Source of the DNA: Hysterangium stoloniferum
Taxonomy: Eukaryota; Basidiomycota; Agaricomycetes; Hysterangiales; Hysterangiaceae
Direction of reading: 5' to 3'
NCBI GenBank assembly: GCA_015178975.1
Contig: WHVD01000241.1
Span: forward strand, 35,268-99,267
Length of the DNA: 64,000 nt
The notes under the pieces were generated by a model that was not told the DNA's origin, did no database searches, and saw only the letters and a program-made list of their open reading frames with translations. Positions 24,723 to 37,855 of the stretch are shown one piece after another; position 1 is the stretch's first letter; each line of letters begins with the position of its first letter. The translations under genes were made by a program, and so were the position numbers.

Positions 24723-25391
24723 CATGACCTCACGTTTTTTGTGGAATTTATTCCCGACAATGTCACTGCGACTGATCTGCTAATGGTCACTTTGTCGTGC
24801 AGTGTATTCCACCGTATATATGGCAAATAGCGACCTGTATATATCTGTTTGTTTGGCTGTGGAGTTGTTTTGGAGATCTTAGTTGTTCATAGTTCCACCC
24901 CAGCGGAGAAATTTCTTCTTGGCGGCTTGTATTAATTTTATTGTTTTCGAGCATGATGCATTTAGCGAACAAAGTTCTTGCAAAGGTGATTTGTTCAGTC
25001 GAATGTGCTCAAGATGTCTGTTGAGGTGTCATGGCATTTGTGAATCGTAAACCAAAGAATTGTTGTTTAGTAGTATACAGATATCTAACCATGGCCAGTT
25101 CCTGTTTTGCGGGAAATTAGCCCTTCATTTTAGGTTTGACGCAATGGAGCTAAGCCAAGATCTGCCTGTGCGGTCATGTAGCGTTTGGGAAGACGTTACA
25201 TACTGGAACTTGCTTCCTCCAGGAAGAGCTTCACAGCAGCAAAGCAAGCAAGAACAACTACGTCTAATATTTTCAAAACCACGGAAACTCGTTAAAGACG
25301 CTCGCATGAACATCCTCAACTTTCTGTATCTAATTTTCCCGGAGTTTCAGGAGAGGAAATACTATCCGAATTGCGATTGGCGTCTCCTCGT
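24723..25391. other. Intergenic, convergent 3' ends
   Basis: This lies between the E2 gene (+) and the caleosin gene (-). I see no supported gene. A plus-strand frame starting at 25,060 runs into the antisense of the caleosin and is most likely a shadow. Confidence 0.5.
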
Positions 25392-26311
25392 TCAATCAGT
25401 ATCGATTCCATCACCCTCCTTTCCTAGCTTTTTGCTTTCCTTCTGCTGGAGTTTTTCCTTGATCGCCTTTTGCTTGTCGGCGAGCTTTTGGAATATAGAC
25501 CCCTACAAAATACCTCTGCTGTTAGCTCTTAGCTACCAAACGCATATACAATCAAGTACGTACGTCGACGATTCCCATCACCTCCTCCTTGGTCAACCGC
25601 CCATTCTCCGGCCAAACCATGAGGAAAGCGGTTCCCCATTCGAAAAGAGTCGCCGCCATGCCGAACTACCACAAAATGAGTGTGTCAATGTCAACACGTC
25701 GCCATTCAATGAGCCTAACTTACAAAATCGTATGCGTTCCTATTCCCGCTCATCATACGCCGGAGCTCCTTGAACGAGATGGAGTCATGGGGTGCAGGGG
25801 TATAATCTGAGAAGATTTTCTCAAAACGAGCCTCGTCGAATTCACCTTCATGGCTTATTGACCTAGTATCGGACCCGTGGACACCCTGGAATATAACTCA
25901 GATGTTTTAATACAATGTGACGACAAGGAGCAATACGCGATGGAGTCTGTCGATCCTGATTTTGAAAGAAAGGTCTGGTGTCCAATTGGGATTAGACGCC
26001 ATGCTTCGAAAATATCGCATCAGAGTTCGGAGTCGGATATTTTACAGGACTCACTCACGAAAATGACATGTGGATGAACAACACGGCAAATAGCGCGAAA
26101 ACAGGATTGAAGCCAACATCCCGCATGGCCGAATAGCTTGTATGATTAGTATCAAGATACCACAACATACCAACTGGTCTTACGTATCGCGAGGGTATAT
26201 CAGACCATCACCATTCCTGTCGAAAAATTGAGCATGAGTCTGCAGGACAGTGGGGGCAACTTTAGAATCAAGGAGTGGGGCAGTGGATAAAGCGTCTTTA
26301 GGAGGGGCCAT
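25392..26311 (-). CDS. Caleosin (lipid-droplet peroxygenase family)
   Basis: Caleosins are lipid-droplet-associated, calcium-binding haem peroxygenases. Six exons fit on the minus strand: 26,184-26,311, 26,059-26,136, 25,937-26,003, 25,724-25,885, 25,564-25,665 and 25,392-25,502. The total is 648 nt, 215 aa, with every intron GT-AG. Visible: a conserved His at residue 26 in QTHAQFFDRNGDG, a complete EF-hand loop at residues 31-42 (D-R-N-G-D-G...D), a central hydrophobic membrane segment (about 50-68), the HGSD motif at about 94-97, and the EARFEKIF, RNAYDF and FEWGTAFLM blocks typical of the family. A Lys-rich C-terminus follows GSIFQKLADKQ. The longest uninterrupted frames in the region are on the other strand, so this gene is easily missed. 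Confidence 0.87.
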
Positions 26312-28499
26312 TTGAATGATGATAACAAGTTATGTGGGTGTTATGATATTCGTATCTCTTTATGTTTATGATTGAGGAATTTCTGCCTCCACAGTTGCAA
26401 GACTAACCCAAAGTGCTGCCTTATAAGTGGTAGACGAAGCAGACTTTAGATGTTTTAGTTAAATTAATATGACGACAGATATTTAAGACCCTGATTGTTA
26501 TCTTCGTTGCGAGATAGGAGGTCAGACGATGGCTGGTTGAAATTGTACTACTAGGGGAAGATACGGAATTGCAATCTCGTACGACCTGGCAGGCAAGTAC
26601 AACGGCTACACTCGAATCAGACGTCCCAATATCGGACGATGGTCATCCATGCTTTCTGAAAAATCTACATAAGTGTATTCAGCTAACATAGCTCTTTGAA
26701 GATGCTAGAAATTTCGTCCGTGGCGATCAAGTCAGTTAATTAAAAGATTGAAATAGTAGGTGCCTTGAGGCATTCTCTATTGTTCCTGAGATTCTATTCT
26801 CATAAATTAATTCTACAATAAATGTAACGAGACTTAACAGTGGCTGGCGACCGAGGGGAACTTACACCCTAGTCTTGTCCATCTCATGGCTCAGCACCTC
26901 TCAGTTCCCTGCGTCCTAGACTCCATCAGCGCTACTGCCACGCCAATACTAATGGCACCATTATCGAACGCAAATTTTGTACCAATTAGTAGTATACCCC
27001 CTAAGGTCCGGATGTACAAGTCTAAACATCTTCTAAAAAACATATCGGAAGGCAATGATGTTCCATAATATGAACTTGAAGATCCAGGATAAATATTTTT
27101 CAATGTGTCGACTAGTTTTTCGATGCTAAACCTTCCCGGGGGGAAAATAATGACCGAAAGTGAACGCTTCATAGTTGATAGCTCCTTACAGCATTATCTA
27201 TATTCTGAGTCCTAGTTTTCGCTCGCCACCCGTGTGTTACACATCACTAACAATTCTAAAAGGTGCATCAGTTCGCTGTGATGAAGAGGGATAGCGTAAC
27301 ATATCACCAGAACCTCGGCTTTCAGCCGTTTGTGGGCTGTGTAACAGCGGACTTGTCTTGTTCATGGAACCCCCCCCCTCGCGACTCTGTTGTCGTTCCA
27401 CATTTCCTGCATTGCTGACTAATTCTTATTATACCTTATGATCCAGAGTTGAATTCTGAAGCATGTGTTTTAGTCTATTACACTGTCTGTCATCGTCGTC
27501 CCCGTTTTCGTGGCTGCTATCACCGTCACACTCGTCAACTTTATATCATTTCCGTCATTGTTACTGTTCTCCCCTTTGAATCATGGTCACCGTCCATTGT
27601 CACTGGATTCCTCTTATTTTTGGCTGGTTTATGAAATGGAAAACCCTAAAGAGCTTATGCAGAAGTCAAGTTAGCAAATTTATTCATGTTGAACAGTAGA
27701 AAATGTAAATATCAAACACTTCTGACTTATCCGATGTCCGTTTCGGTAGCGGCCACAGGAGGTGTATCAAAGACCAGTCTCCAACTCCAATCACCGCAAC
27801 AAACCCGAACTACAGATGTTACAAATATCTACCCATGGGTCGGACTTTTGCAGGATGGGGCTTATAAGGTCGAACATTTGTATTGGATCTACCCCGCCGA
27901 CTGAAGGGGTCTAGCAGAGTTTATGTAGTAACGCTGCATAGATGGTGCGCCCTCTTGTCAGAAAAATAGAGGACTAACAAGAAGACGATGTCAATGGTAA
28001 TTAATTATGTTGAGTAGTGACATCGCTATCCATGTTAATCCCTAAAATCTAAAGAAATTGAATCTGCAGTGAGTTCTATAATATTAACGTAAACTTGAAC
28101 ACACTCAAGAGGGATTATCTTTCTACGCCATTCGAGCGACTTTTTTGGGATTAAAAGGCGAATCCTTCAAGGAAGGCACATGATAGATGTCGTACGGCAA
28201 TAGACCGAACGATCTGGACAAATTTGTTCAGGGAATATAGGTTCCCCATAGGAGACTAGATGAAATGTCGACAATCAGACATCCTTATCACACCATCCAC
28301 CGACACCATATTTGCCACCCAATAACCTCTTCTCATTTAGATGTACATACCTCAGTAGACAATCGGCTTGCAAAAACCTGTTCCATACGAGATGTCATAC
28401 AAGGTATAAGTCGATAAATATACGAAATATTACTTGACTGATGCTCAAAGTACCACCGGCATACATACACTATCACAACGTTCTTCAAAATAGTAAAAC
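26312..28499. other. Intergenic region without recognised features
   Basis: There are no convincing genes on either strand; frames are 93 codons at most and lack motifs. A nine-to-ten base C run occurs at about 27,369-27,378. The left end should contain the caleosin promoter. Confidence 0.5.
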
Positions 28500-31215
28500 T
28501 CACACCTGGTCCTCCATCCGTATCGGCTGATACCCATCCCTGCCTCCAGAGCTGCTCCGACCCAGGCCCATTCCTAAGCCCATCAGAAGTCCTTTGCCCT
28601 TCCTCCGCCCACCACTCGCGCTCACATGCAAGTCCTCCTCCGTTTCCCTCCGTCGCTCCCTCGCAGCTCGGAATCCCTCAGGCGGGACCTCATACAACGT
28701 CTCATACTCCACACCAAGCTCCCGCCCAATGGTCCAGAAATCCACACAGTTCCGACGCATCCCTATATCGAATGGGTTCGATGCCTTTGTGGAACGAGCC
28801 AGGCCCTCGGTTGCCTTGCCTGTGGTGAAGCGGTCAAAACCGAGGATGTTCATGATGAAGCCCCAGCAGCCCTTCACGCCGTGCTTGTGGCCGTGTGCGT
28901 GCTCGTGGTCTCCCTGGGCATGCGAGTGGCCCTGTTGGGCACCCAGACTGGCGCCGCCTCGGCCGCCGAGGAAGCCGTACCGTCCCAGGTTGGATACTTC
29001 AAGCGTGGTCATTTGCCGGGCGATCTGGAATAGCTGGCTGGCGAGCAGCACGCAGGTCCACGAAAGCTGTAGAGTGGACCAGCCAGCAACGGTGAAGAGG
29101 AAGGGGTCATAGGCCGTCGCTGCGCAGAAGGCGGTAGGGAGCAAACATGAGCTGGATGGGACGGACGGTTCCACGGCCGCATCCTGTCGACGCATAACTG
29201 GCGCTATGGCAGTCGTTGCGCCACCGGCATCGATGCCAGACACATCAGGGAGCACATTGGAGAAATAGACAAAAGTGAGGTAGTCAAACAGGCATATACC
29301 GGCTACGAGTGTCGCCACGAACAGAACAAACTGTCGATGGTTATTCAGACCAACGCAGTTCCATACCCATGGACAATGGTGGTCGAATCGCGCGGTACAA
29401 CGATTGCAATTGCGGCAGTGTTTAGAGCGTAGAGGTTTCCGGGCCATACATGAAATACAGAATGTCGCTCCGTTCAAACGACCACTGCTGGCCAAGTCCT
29501 CGATGATCTGATAGCGAATAAGTGCACCATTCTACTTTTTGAAGCACGTTGGGCTCACATCTTTAAGGTCTGCGTCATTGACGGGTTTGGGGCATGTGCC
29601 GGGGTCTAATGTGATTGCACGGAAGAAGTTGTAACAACATAACAAGAACATGAGTGCAAATATTAGGTGGGTGAAGGCATAACCTTGGGAATCTGAATGA
29701 GAAACTGTGCGTAAGCATACTCGCGAGTATAAAGGAAAAAGACCGACCTCGAACCAACCGAGTAAACCAGCAAAAACCAACCCAAACACATGAGCCTGTG
29801 ATTATGCCAGCGAAGTACGGACTCTGAGTGACGCTATCTGTGTAGCTTTTATGGTTCAAAAGAACTCGCGTAACAATCTATCCTCGCATCAGCACAAGTA
29901 GCTCAGGTAAATCGAGTACAATCATACGTGATGCATGCCGAAAAATTCCGCGCCGGCAAGCGGTAAGCCGGTGTACCACGGAAGAATCGAAAGTGTCGTA
30001 AATATCATGTACAAAAAGAGTGTCGGCAGGATAAATATTGCGATGCGGGTATTGCGCTCATTGAACGGCTTTCCACGCCGTCCGCCGTCTTCCGCCATTC
30101 CGCCCTCTTCAAGTGCGCGCCGCCACGCGCCCAGGGCCTTGAGTTCACTGGCCATATCGCGCGGAGTTTTGCCTGAGGCGTCGCGCGCGTTCAGATCTGA
30201 GCCGACTTCAACCAGCTTGCGGATGCAGTTCTGAAAGTGGCGTTAGATGCTTGTCGATGAACCCTGATGCTCTGACACACCTTGTTGCCTCGGACGACCG
30301 CCCAATGAAGCGGTGTAAGACCGGCATCATCACGAGCGGTGATCGAAGCGCCATGCTTGAGCAGAAGTTCGACGGACAACGCGTCGCCCTGGTACGCAGC
30401 CCACATGAGTGAAGTGTGACCAATTGAGTCTGAGGAATCCACGGCGATAGGTTGGTGGAGGAGGTACAAAAGAGCCATGACGGATGATGAGTGGGTGACG
30501 AGATGGAGCGTATTGAATCCTTGCGAGTCGGTGATCGTTGGATCGGCATTGTGGGATATTAAGAGGTGAATGACGTAGACATATCCGTTCCTGCGGGTAG
30601 GTGGTATGTGGATTAGTATAAAGGTAGATCCCTTTTTCATTAGGCACACATCAGAGTTGTTCACCGTGTGTACACTAGAAAACGGTAAACATCCCACCGC
30701 TCCTTACAACACAGAGCGGTAAGAGTATTTAGCATTTTTCATGGACAACTGTGAACACTGTGATGTGTTCCTAGTGTTCGTCTGAAAGTGACGTACCGTG
30801 CCGCCCATTGCATGGGTGTAGCGACGAGATCCCCACCTTGAGCATCAACCTCCGCACCCTGCTCCAACAAGTATTTGCATGTCGCTATTTGAGCATTTAT
30901 TGCTGCCCAATGAAGTGGTGTAATATTCTGCTCGTCGCGATCCGTGGCTTTTGCCCTCCCAGATTCGATCATTTCTCGCACGACTGCGAGATCACCACGC
31001 TGAGAAGCTAGAAAGATGTTATCCTCACGCTGCGAAAGAAAGAAAAAAAATGCAGATATTGATTAATTGTAGTGATTCAAGGTGTCCCATGTACTCACAT
31101 TCTCCGGCTCTGTGTTCAACGCTTCCGTGAAGCTTAAGCTACCTTCCGCAGTCTCCGTGGACAACATAGCTGAAGCATCTGCCTTAGGTGTCACTATACC
31201 AGTGGGATCTGACAT
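28500..31215 (-). CDS. AKR1: Akr1-type ankyrin-repeat DHHC palmitoyltransferase
   Basis: Akr1/HIP14 enzymes S-palmitoylate proteins at Golgi or endosomal membranes. Seven exons fit: 31,099-31,215, 30,797-31,029, 30,281-30,590, 29,928-30,230, 29,748-29,877, 29,559-29,692 and 28,500-29,507, giving 744 aa. The N-terminal half holds about five to six ankyrin repeats ([46 protein letters not shown]). Hydrophobic transmembrane segments follow, then the cysteine-rich domain with [18 protein letters not shown] (DHHC at about 451-454; catalytic Cys 454), two more membrane segments and a His-rich cytosolic loop ([18 protein letters not shown]). A 51-bp intron (29,508-29,558) removes an otherwise in-frame TAG between exons 6 and 7. 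One intron (30,591-30,796, 206 bp) is longer than the rest. Confidence 0.9.
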
Positions 31216-32650
31216 GAGTGCCGTGAAGGAAAAAGTGTGTTGGTCGCCGTCGCACTGCGCGCAGCGGTGATAGGCGCCCGATTAAGCGGTCATTATTATG
31301 TTAGGATCCGGAGCCACCTTGTCTTGGAAGCCCCCATCATATTTCAAATCGAATATAAAAACGAACTCAACGCGTACAATAATGAACCGATTGACCATTG
31401 CGAAACACTCAGGCTAGCTCTTGTTCATACATTGTATGCTGCAGGAGCCATATTTCTGGAGGTATTTTCATATTTTATAATCCATACGGCTATCATGAAA
31501 AAACACATGTACAGTTGTATTTTAGCCCTTTGAAGTCTAAGAAGAAAAGAAAAGATTCATTTCCTGAAATTAGGGCCACTGTCGAAACAAACCTGGTTTC
31601 TAAGGTGTACCCGATTCCACTATATAATGGTTCAGTGCGTTGGACCAAATCGTTTTGGAGATCGAACTAGTCAAACCGAAGAATATATATGCTGCAAACA
31701 AAGCATTTAAGGGTGATTTCTTACGATTTGAGACGACCCAAAGATCCCACTCTGTCCTCAGCATCGTGTAAATCTAGTTATGCATATGTTATAAGTTGCG
31801 TAGCGGGATTGAGGGGTATGATTTACGGTTCTTCGACAGGACGAGGGAAGGCAGAAACTCATCAATACCTCATCAAGGTCGCACAGTACTAGTAGTATTT
31901 TTGTACCGATAATCCATCAGATGTGTAGAATGACGTCAAAATTTGACCAGATAGGCATCCTTGACACTTGGGAATTTATTTGGAGATGGCCGCAGCTTGC
32001 CCAGTTTAGTTTTGTTTAGTTCACAAAGTACTGGCCGAGTCGGAACCGTTTGAAAATGGCCGCTGTTCGCATAAGGAATGAATGGATGATGGAGATATGA
32101 ACTTTTGGTAGCTTCAAATATGCATATAGGCTCCTTTCACTTGAAGCGTTTTGAGTGCTCAACTTTGGGGCACCGGAACAAATGTTTGGGGAAAACAACA
32201 ATTTTTTGTGGGCCATTTCACTCCATTGCAATTCTTTTTGGATAATAATAACTTTCCTCCTTTATCTGTGAGACATCTGCTTCTTCTTGTCTATCTCCTT
32301 TCAAAAGATAAAATTTGGACCTTACTATTTATTCTTGAATCTGAACGCAGGCGATGATATGATGAGGGTAAGTATGTACTTGCTCATGTCGGGGATCTCG
32401 GACTTGGGATGAGTCAATATCCATGGGTGCCTGTGACACAAGCGACCTGCCAAGTGTGAGTCAACTAAGTATGACAATTATAGTTCACGAGTCTTTACTT
32501 TAATAGCGACAATGCGCCAAAGAAGGGTGTAGATCACTTCCAAAGTATCCCTTTGGCAATTGTGTCCAGTTATCCTGTTCACACTCAATAAATACGTTTT
32601 GCCGCTTTTATTTCGTCCAATATATTGTCCCTCAAGCTGCATTTGCTCTA
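31216..32650. other. Divergent intergenic region
   Basis: This lies between the Akr1 homologue (-) and the metallo-hydrolase (+) start codons. Frames are short and without motifs. It presumably contains both promoters; a CAATA-rich stretch lies just before the hydrolase start. Confidence 0.5.
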
Positions 32651-33603
32651 ATGACCGACACTCAATCCATCACGCTTCCACCTCCCAAGGCTGACCAGCC
32701 TTTCATAATCATCTCTGCACTTGAAGCCGGTGTGCTCGACTTTCCAACCCATATTTTCGTTAAAGATGTGCCAAAAGATGAGGTACACACGGTCCCATCA
32801 CTTTCATTCTCTTTGAGGCATTCTCAATCGAACGCGCATCTTCTCTTTGATCTCGGTTTGCGGAAGGACGTCGAGAATTTTACGCCATCTACACAGGAGC
32901 TGATAAAAGAAACCATGCCGGTGCAGATTCCTCAAGATGTTTCAGAGTCTCTTATTAAAGGGGGCATTCAACCCAAAGACGTAACAACCATCGTCCTGAG
33001 TCACTTGCATTTCGATCAGTAAGTTCCCCGATGAGCTGTGTGGCCTTGTCTGAAAAGACACTATTTCCATTTCTACGTAGTGTTGGTGACCACAAATTGT
33101 TCCCAAATGCTACTTTCATCACTGGGGAAGGAAGCCGTGCGGTACTCGCCGAAGGATACCCCTCAGAGCCCTCCTCCGAACAGTTAGCCGACTCGGTGCC
33201 AGTCGACCGTACACGATTTCTCTCCGCCGACGACTTTACTAGCGCAATCGCCGGCTTCCCCCACACATACGACTACTTCGGAGACGGCTCGCTATATATA
33301 ATCGATTCGCCGGGGCATATGAGAGGCCACCTTAACCTTCTCGTGCGTACCTCCGCGGCAGGAACGTGGTTGTATCTCGGAGGGGACACCTGCCATGACC
33401 CCAGGCTACTCAAGGACATACATCGCACTACTGAGGAAGCCCATGACGACCTAACAGTCGCAAAGGCTCACCTCGGGCGGGTCAGTGCACTGCGAGGGCT
33501 GAAGGGAGTTCAGGTTCTCGTAGCCCATGATTGGGAGTGGTATGAAAATAACAGAGGCAGTGATGCTTTCCTTCCCGGGAAAATATCGCCCATCAATGTA
33601 TAA
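32651..33603 (+). CDS. Metallo-beta-lactamase-fold hydrolase
   Basis: This is an enzyme of the MBL-fold superfamily (lactonase/hydrolase type, binuclear zinc). Two exons, 32,651-33,018 and 33,081-33,603, separated by a 62-bp GT-AG intron, give 296 aa. The intron splits the metal-binding motif: only the spliced product reads SHLHFDHVGD (HxHxDH at residues 118-123). Further zinc-ligand or fold motifs are DSPGHMRGH, GGDTCHD and a late AHD before WEWYENN. The exact substrate cannot be told from sequence; resemblance to AHL-lactonase-like and other fungal MBL proteins is only at fold level. There is no signal peptide. It ends 192 bp before the large inverted-repeat element. Confidence 0.85.
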
Positions 33604-34489
33604 GCGAGGCCACCCGAAGTGGCCAGTCCAAGAAAATGTCATTAGTGAACATGTACTGTATAATAGGATAACAATGTGATTATGGAAATAGTTATGTTTA
33701 TTTATGTATGCCGACAGTATCAGCTTCTAATGTTCTTTTCTCCTACCATGTACCCACAATTCCCTAGGTAGCTTAAATGTGAAAAATTGGCAAGCACTGG
33801 AGGCACCCCAAGATTTTTGGAGTTGCAAAACCTTCAGAAAATCTTGCTATTTGGCCAAATTTGCTAAGCATTCTTTGAACTGGAAAAACTGTTCAGAAAT
33901 CTTGAGTTTTAGTAGGTTTTTCTGAGGACAAAAATTGTATCTGAAATCCCTAAAAATGTTGATCAGGAAATTCTAAGGAAACATTGGTGGAAATAGCCTA
34001 TTTTCTGTGGATTTTCTAAATAGGAAAATTCTTAAAAAACCCTGGGTTTTGTTAGGGTTTTTCCACCCAACAGAATTCTATGAAAACTGTAATAATTTGC
34101 CTAGAGAAATCAATTGAAAACCACATATTTCTACTCAATTTTTCTGCTCAGGGAATTGGGTGAAAACTGTAATTTTTTGCCAGGAAAATCTTGTGCCAAG
34201 ACAAAGTTTTGTTAATGTTTTGTCAAGGGGAAAACCATAATGAAATTGACAATTTAATTATATGGGAAATCATTGAATAATTATAGATTTCAATAAGATT
34301 TTCCTTGGCCACAAACACTATGAAAATTCAAAAAATGTGTTGGTGAAATCTTGAAGAAATTAACATTTTCACATGAGTTTCTTAAAGGTTTTTCAAGATG
34401 AGAAACCTTGAACTGATTTTTCCTGATTGAGCATGATTCACAATTGTTTGGAAGGGTACAGTGGGATTCACAAATATTTAAGAGGATTG

Positions 34490-37400
34490 TTTTAGATTCA
34501 GGTAGATTCTTTTAGATTCAGATAGATTCTTTTAGATTCAGATAGATTCTTTGAGATTCAGATAGATTCAGATAGATTCTTTTAGATTCAGATAGATTCT
34601 GTTAAATTCAGATAGATTCTTTTAGATTCAGATAGATTCTTTTAGATTCTTTTAGATTCACATAGATTCAGATAGATTCTTTTAGATTCACATAGATTCA
34701 GATAGATTCTTTTAGATTCACATAGATTCAGATAGATTCTTTTAGATTCAGATAGATTCTTTTAGATTCAGATAGATTCTTTTAGATTCAGATAGATTCT
34801 TTTAGATTCAGATAGATTCTTTTAGATTCAGATAGATTCTTTTAGATTCAGATAGATTCAGATAGATTCAGATAGATTCTTTTAGATTCAGATAGATTCT
34901 TTTAGATTCAGATAGATTCACATAGATTCAGATAGATTCTTTTAGGTTCAGATAGATTCACATAGATTCAGATAGATTCTTTTAGATTCAGATAGATTCT
35001 TTTAGATTCAGATAGATTCTTTTAGATTCAGATAGATTCTTTTAGATTCTTTTAGATTCTTTTAGATTCAGATAGATTCAGATAGATTCAGATAGATTCA
35101 GATAGATTCTTTTAGATTCAGATAGATTCTTTTAGATTCAGATAGATTCTTTTAGATTCAGATAGATTCACATAGATTCAGATAGATTCTTTTAGGTTCA
35201 GATAGATTCACATAGATTCAGATAGATTCTTTTAGATTCAGATAGATTCACATAGATTCAGATAGATTCACATAGATTCACATAGATTCACATAGATTCA
35301 GATAGATTCTTTTAGATTCACATAGATTCTTTTAGATTCACATAGATTCTTTTAGATTCACATAGATTCAGATAGATTCTTTTAGATTCACATAGATTCT
35401 TTTAGATTCAGGTAGATTCTTGTAAATTCAGATAGATTCTTTTCAATTCACATAGATTCAGATAGATTCTTTTCAATTCACATAGATTCAGATAGATTAT
35501 TTTAGATTCAGGTAGATTCTTGTAGATTCAGATGGATTCAGATGGATTCAGATAGATTCTTTTAGATTCACATAGATTATTTTAGATTCAGGTAGATTCT
35601 TGTAGATTCAGATAGATTCTGTTAGATTCAGATAGATTCCTTTAGATTCACATAGATTCAGATAGATTATTTTAGATTCAGGGAGATTCAGATAGATTCA
35701 GATAGATTCTTTTAGATTCAGATAGATTCTGTTAGATTCTTTTAGATTCATATAGATTCAGATAGATTCTTTTAGATTCTTTTAGATTCTTTTAGATTCA
35801 GGTAGATTCTTTTAGATTCAGATAGATTCTTTTGGATTCTTTTGGATTCTTTTAGATTCTTTTAGATTCAGGTAGATTCTTGTAGATTCAGATAGATTCA
35901 GATAGATTCAGATAGATTCTTTTAGATTCACATAGATTCTTTTAGATTCAGGTAGATTCTTGTAGATTCAGATAGATTCTTTTAGATTCAGATAGATTCC
36001 TTTAGATTCACATAGATTCAGATAGATTATTTTAGATTCAGGGAGATTCAGATAGATTCAGATAGATTCTTTTAGATTCAGATAGATTCAGATAGATTCT
36101 TTTAGATTCTTTTAGATTCACATAGATTCAGATAGATTATTTTAGATTCGGGTAGATTCTTGTAGATTCAGGTAGATTCTTTTAGATTCAGAGAGATTCT
36201 CTTAGATTCACATAGATTCAGATAGATTCTTTTAGATTCACATAGATTCTTTTAGATTCACATAGATTCTTTTAGATTCAGGTAGATTCTTGTAGATTCA
36301 GATAGATTCAGATAGATTCAGATAGATTCAGATAGATTCACATAGATTATTTTAGATTCAGGTAGATTCTTGTAGATTCAGATAGATTCAGATAGATTCA
36401 GATAGATTCTTTTAGATTCAGATAGATTCTTTTAGATTCAGATAGATTCTTTTAGATTCAGATAGATTCTTTTAGATTCAGATAGATTCTTTTAGATTCA
36501 GATAGATTCTTTTAGATTCAGATAGATTCAGATAGATTCAGATAGATTCTTTTAGGTTCAGATAGATTCACATAGATTCAGATAGATTCTTTTAGATTCA
36601 GATAGATTCACATAGATTCAGATAGATTCACATAGATTCACATAGATTCACATAGATTCAGATAGATTCTTTTAGATTCACATAGATTCTTTTAGATTCA
36701 CATAGATTCAGATAGATTCTTTTAGATTCACATAGATTCTTTTAGATTCAGGTAGATTCTTGTAAATTCAGATAGATTCTTTTCAATTCACATAGATTCA
36801 GATAGATTCTTTTCAATTCACATAGATTCAGATAGATTATTTTAGATTCAGGTAGATTCTTGTAGATTCAGATAGATTCTTTTAGATTCAGATAGATTCT
36901 CTTAGATTCATATAGATTCAGATAGATTCTTTTAGATTCAGATAGATTCAGATAGATTCACATAGATTCTTTTAGATTCACATAGATTCAGATAGATTAT
37001 TTTAGATTCAGGTGGATTCTTGTAGATTCAGGTAGATTCTTTTAGATTCAGATAGATTCTCTTAGATTCATATAGATTCAGATAGATTCTTTTAGATTCA
37101 CATAGATTATTTGAGATTCAGGTAGATTCTTGTAGATTCAGATAGATTCTTTTAGATTCAGATAGATTCTTTTAGATTCTCTTAGATTCAGATAGATTCT
37201 TTTAGATTCAGATAGATTCAGATAGATTCTTTTAGATTCAGGTAGATTCTTGTAGATTCAGATAGATTCAGATAGATTCAGATAGATTCAGATAGATTCA
37301 GATAGATTCACATAGATTCACATAGATTCAGATAGATTAGATTCAGATAGATTCTTTTCAATTCAGATAGATTCTTTTAGATTCACATAGATTCTTTTAG

Positions 37401-37855
37401 ATTCAGGTAGATTCTTTTAGATTCACATAGATTCAGATAGATTCTTTTAGATTCTTTTAGATTCACATAGATTCTTTTAGATTCTTTTAGATTCTTTTAG
37501 ATTCACATAGATTCTTTTAGATTCACATAGATTCTTTTAGATTCACATAGATTCAGATAGATTCTTTTAGATTCACATAGATTCAGATAGATTCTTTTAG
37601 ATTCACATAGATTATTTTAGATTCAGGTAGATTCTTGTAGATTCAGATAGATTCAGATAGATTCAGATAGATTCAGATATATTCAGATAGATTCAGATAG
37701 ATTCTTTTAGATTCAGGTAGATTCTTGTAGATTCAGATAGATTCAGATAGATTCAGATAGATTCACATGGATTCACATAGATTCACATAGATTCACATAG
37801 ATTCACATAGATTCACATAGATTCAGATAGATTCACATAGATTCAGATAGATTCT
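34490..37855 (+). repeat. 10-bp tandem array, left arm
   Basis: About 335 units of a decamer with constant TAGATTC and a variable trinucleotide before it (mostly TTT, AGA, ACA, AGG or TTG). Period is strictly 10 bp with rare exceptions such as the GATTAG junction near 37,338. Because 10 is not a multiple of three and the unit contains TAG, no long frame is possible. Larger blocks are duplicated within the array (see findings). Confidence 0.95.

Noticed and set aside
25060..25773. 237-codon plus-strand frame
   Set aside because: It lies mostly opposite the last exons of the caleosin gene, has no domain and is best explained as a shadow.
28594..29112. Plus-strand frames of 135-172 codons
   Set aside because: They are antisense to the Akr1 last exon in GC-rich sequence, with no motif.
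29532..29534. TAG as a nonsense mutation making Akr1 a pseudogene
   Set aside because: A well-formed 51-bp GT-AG intron removes it and restores the conserved junction.
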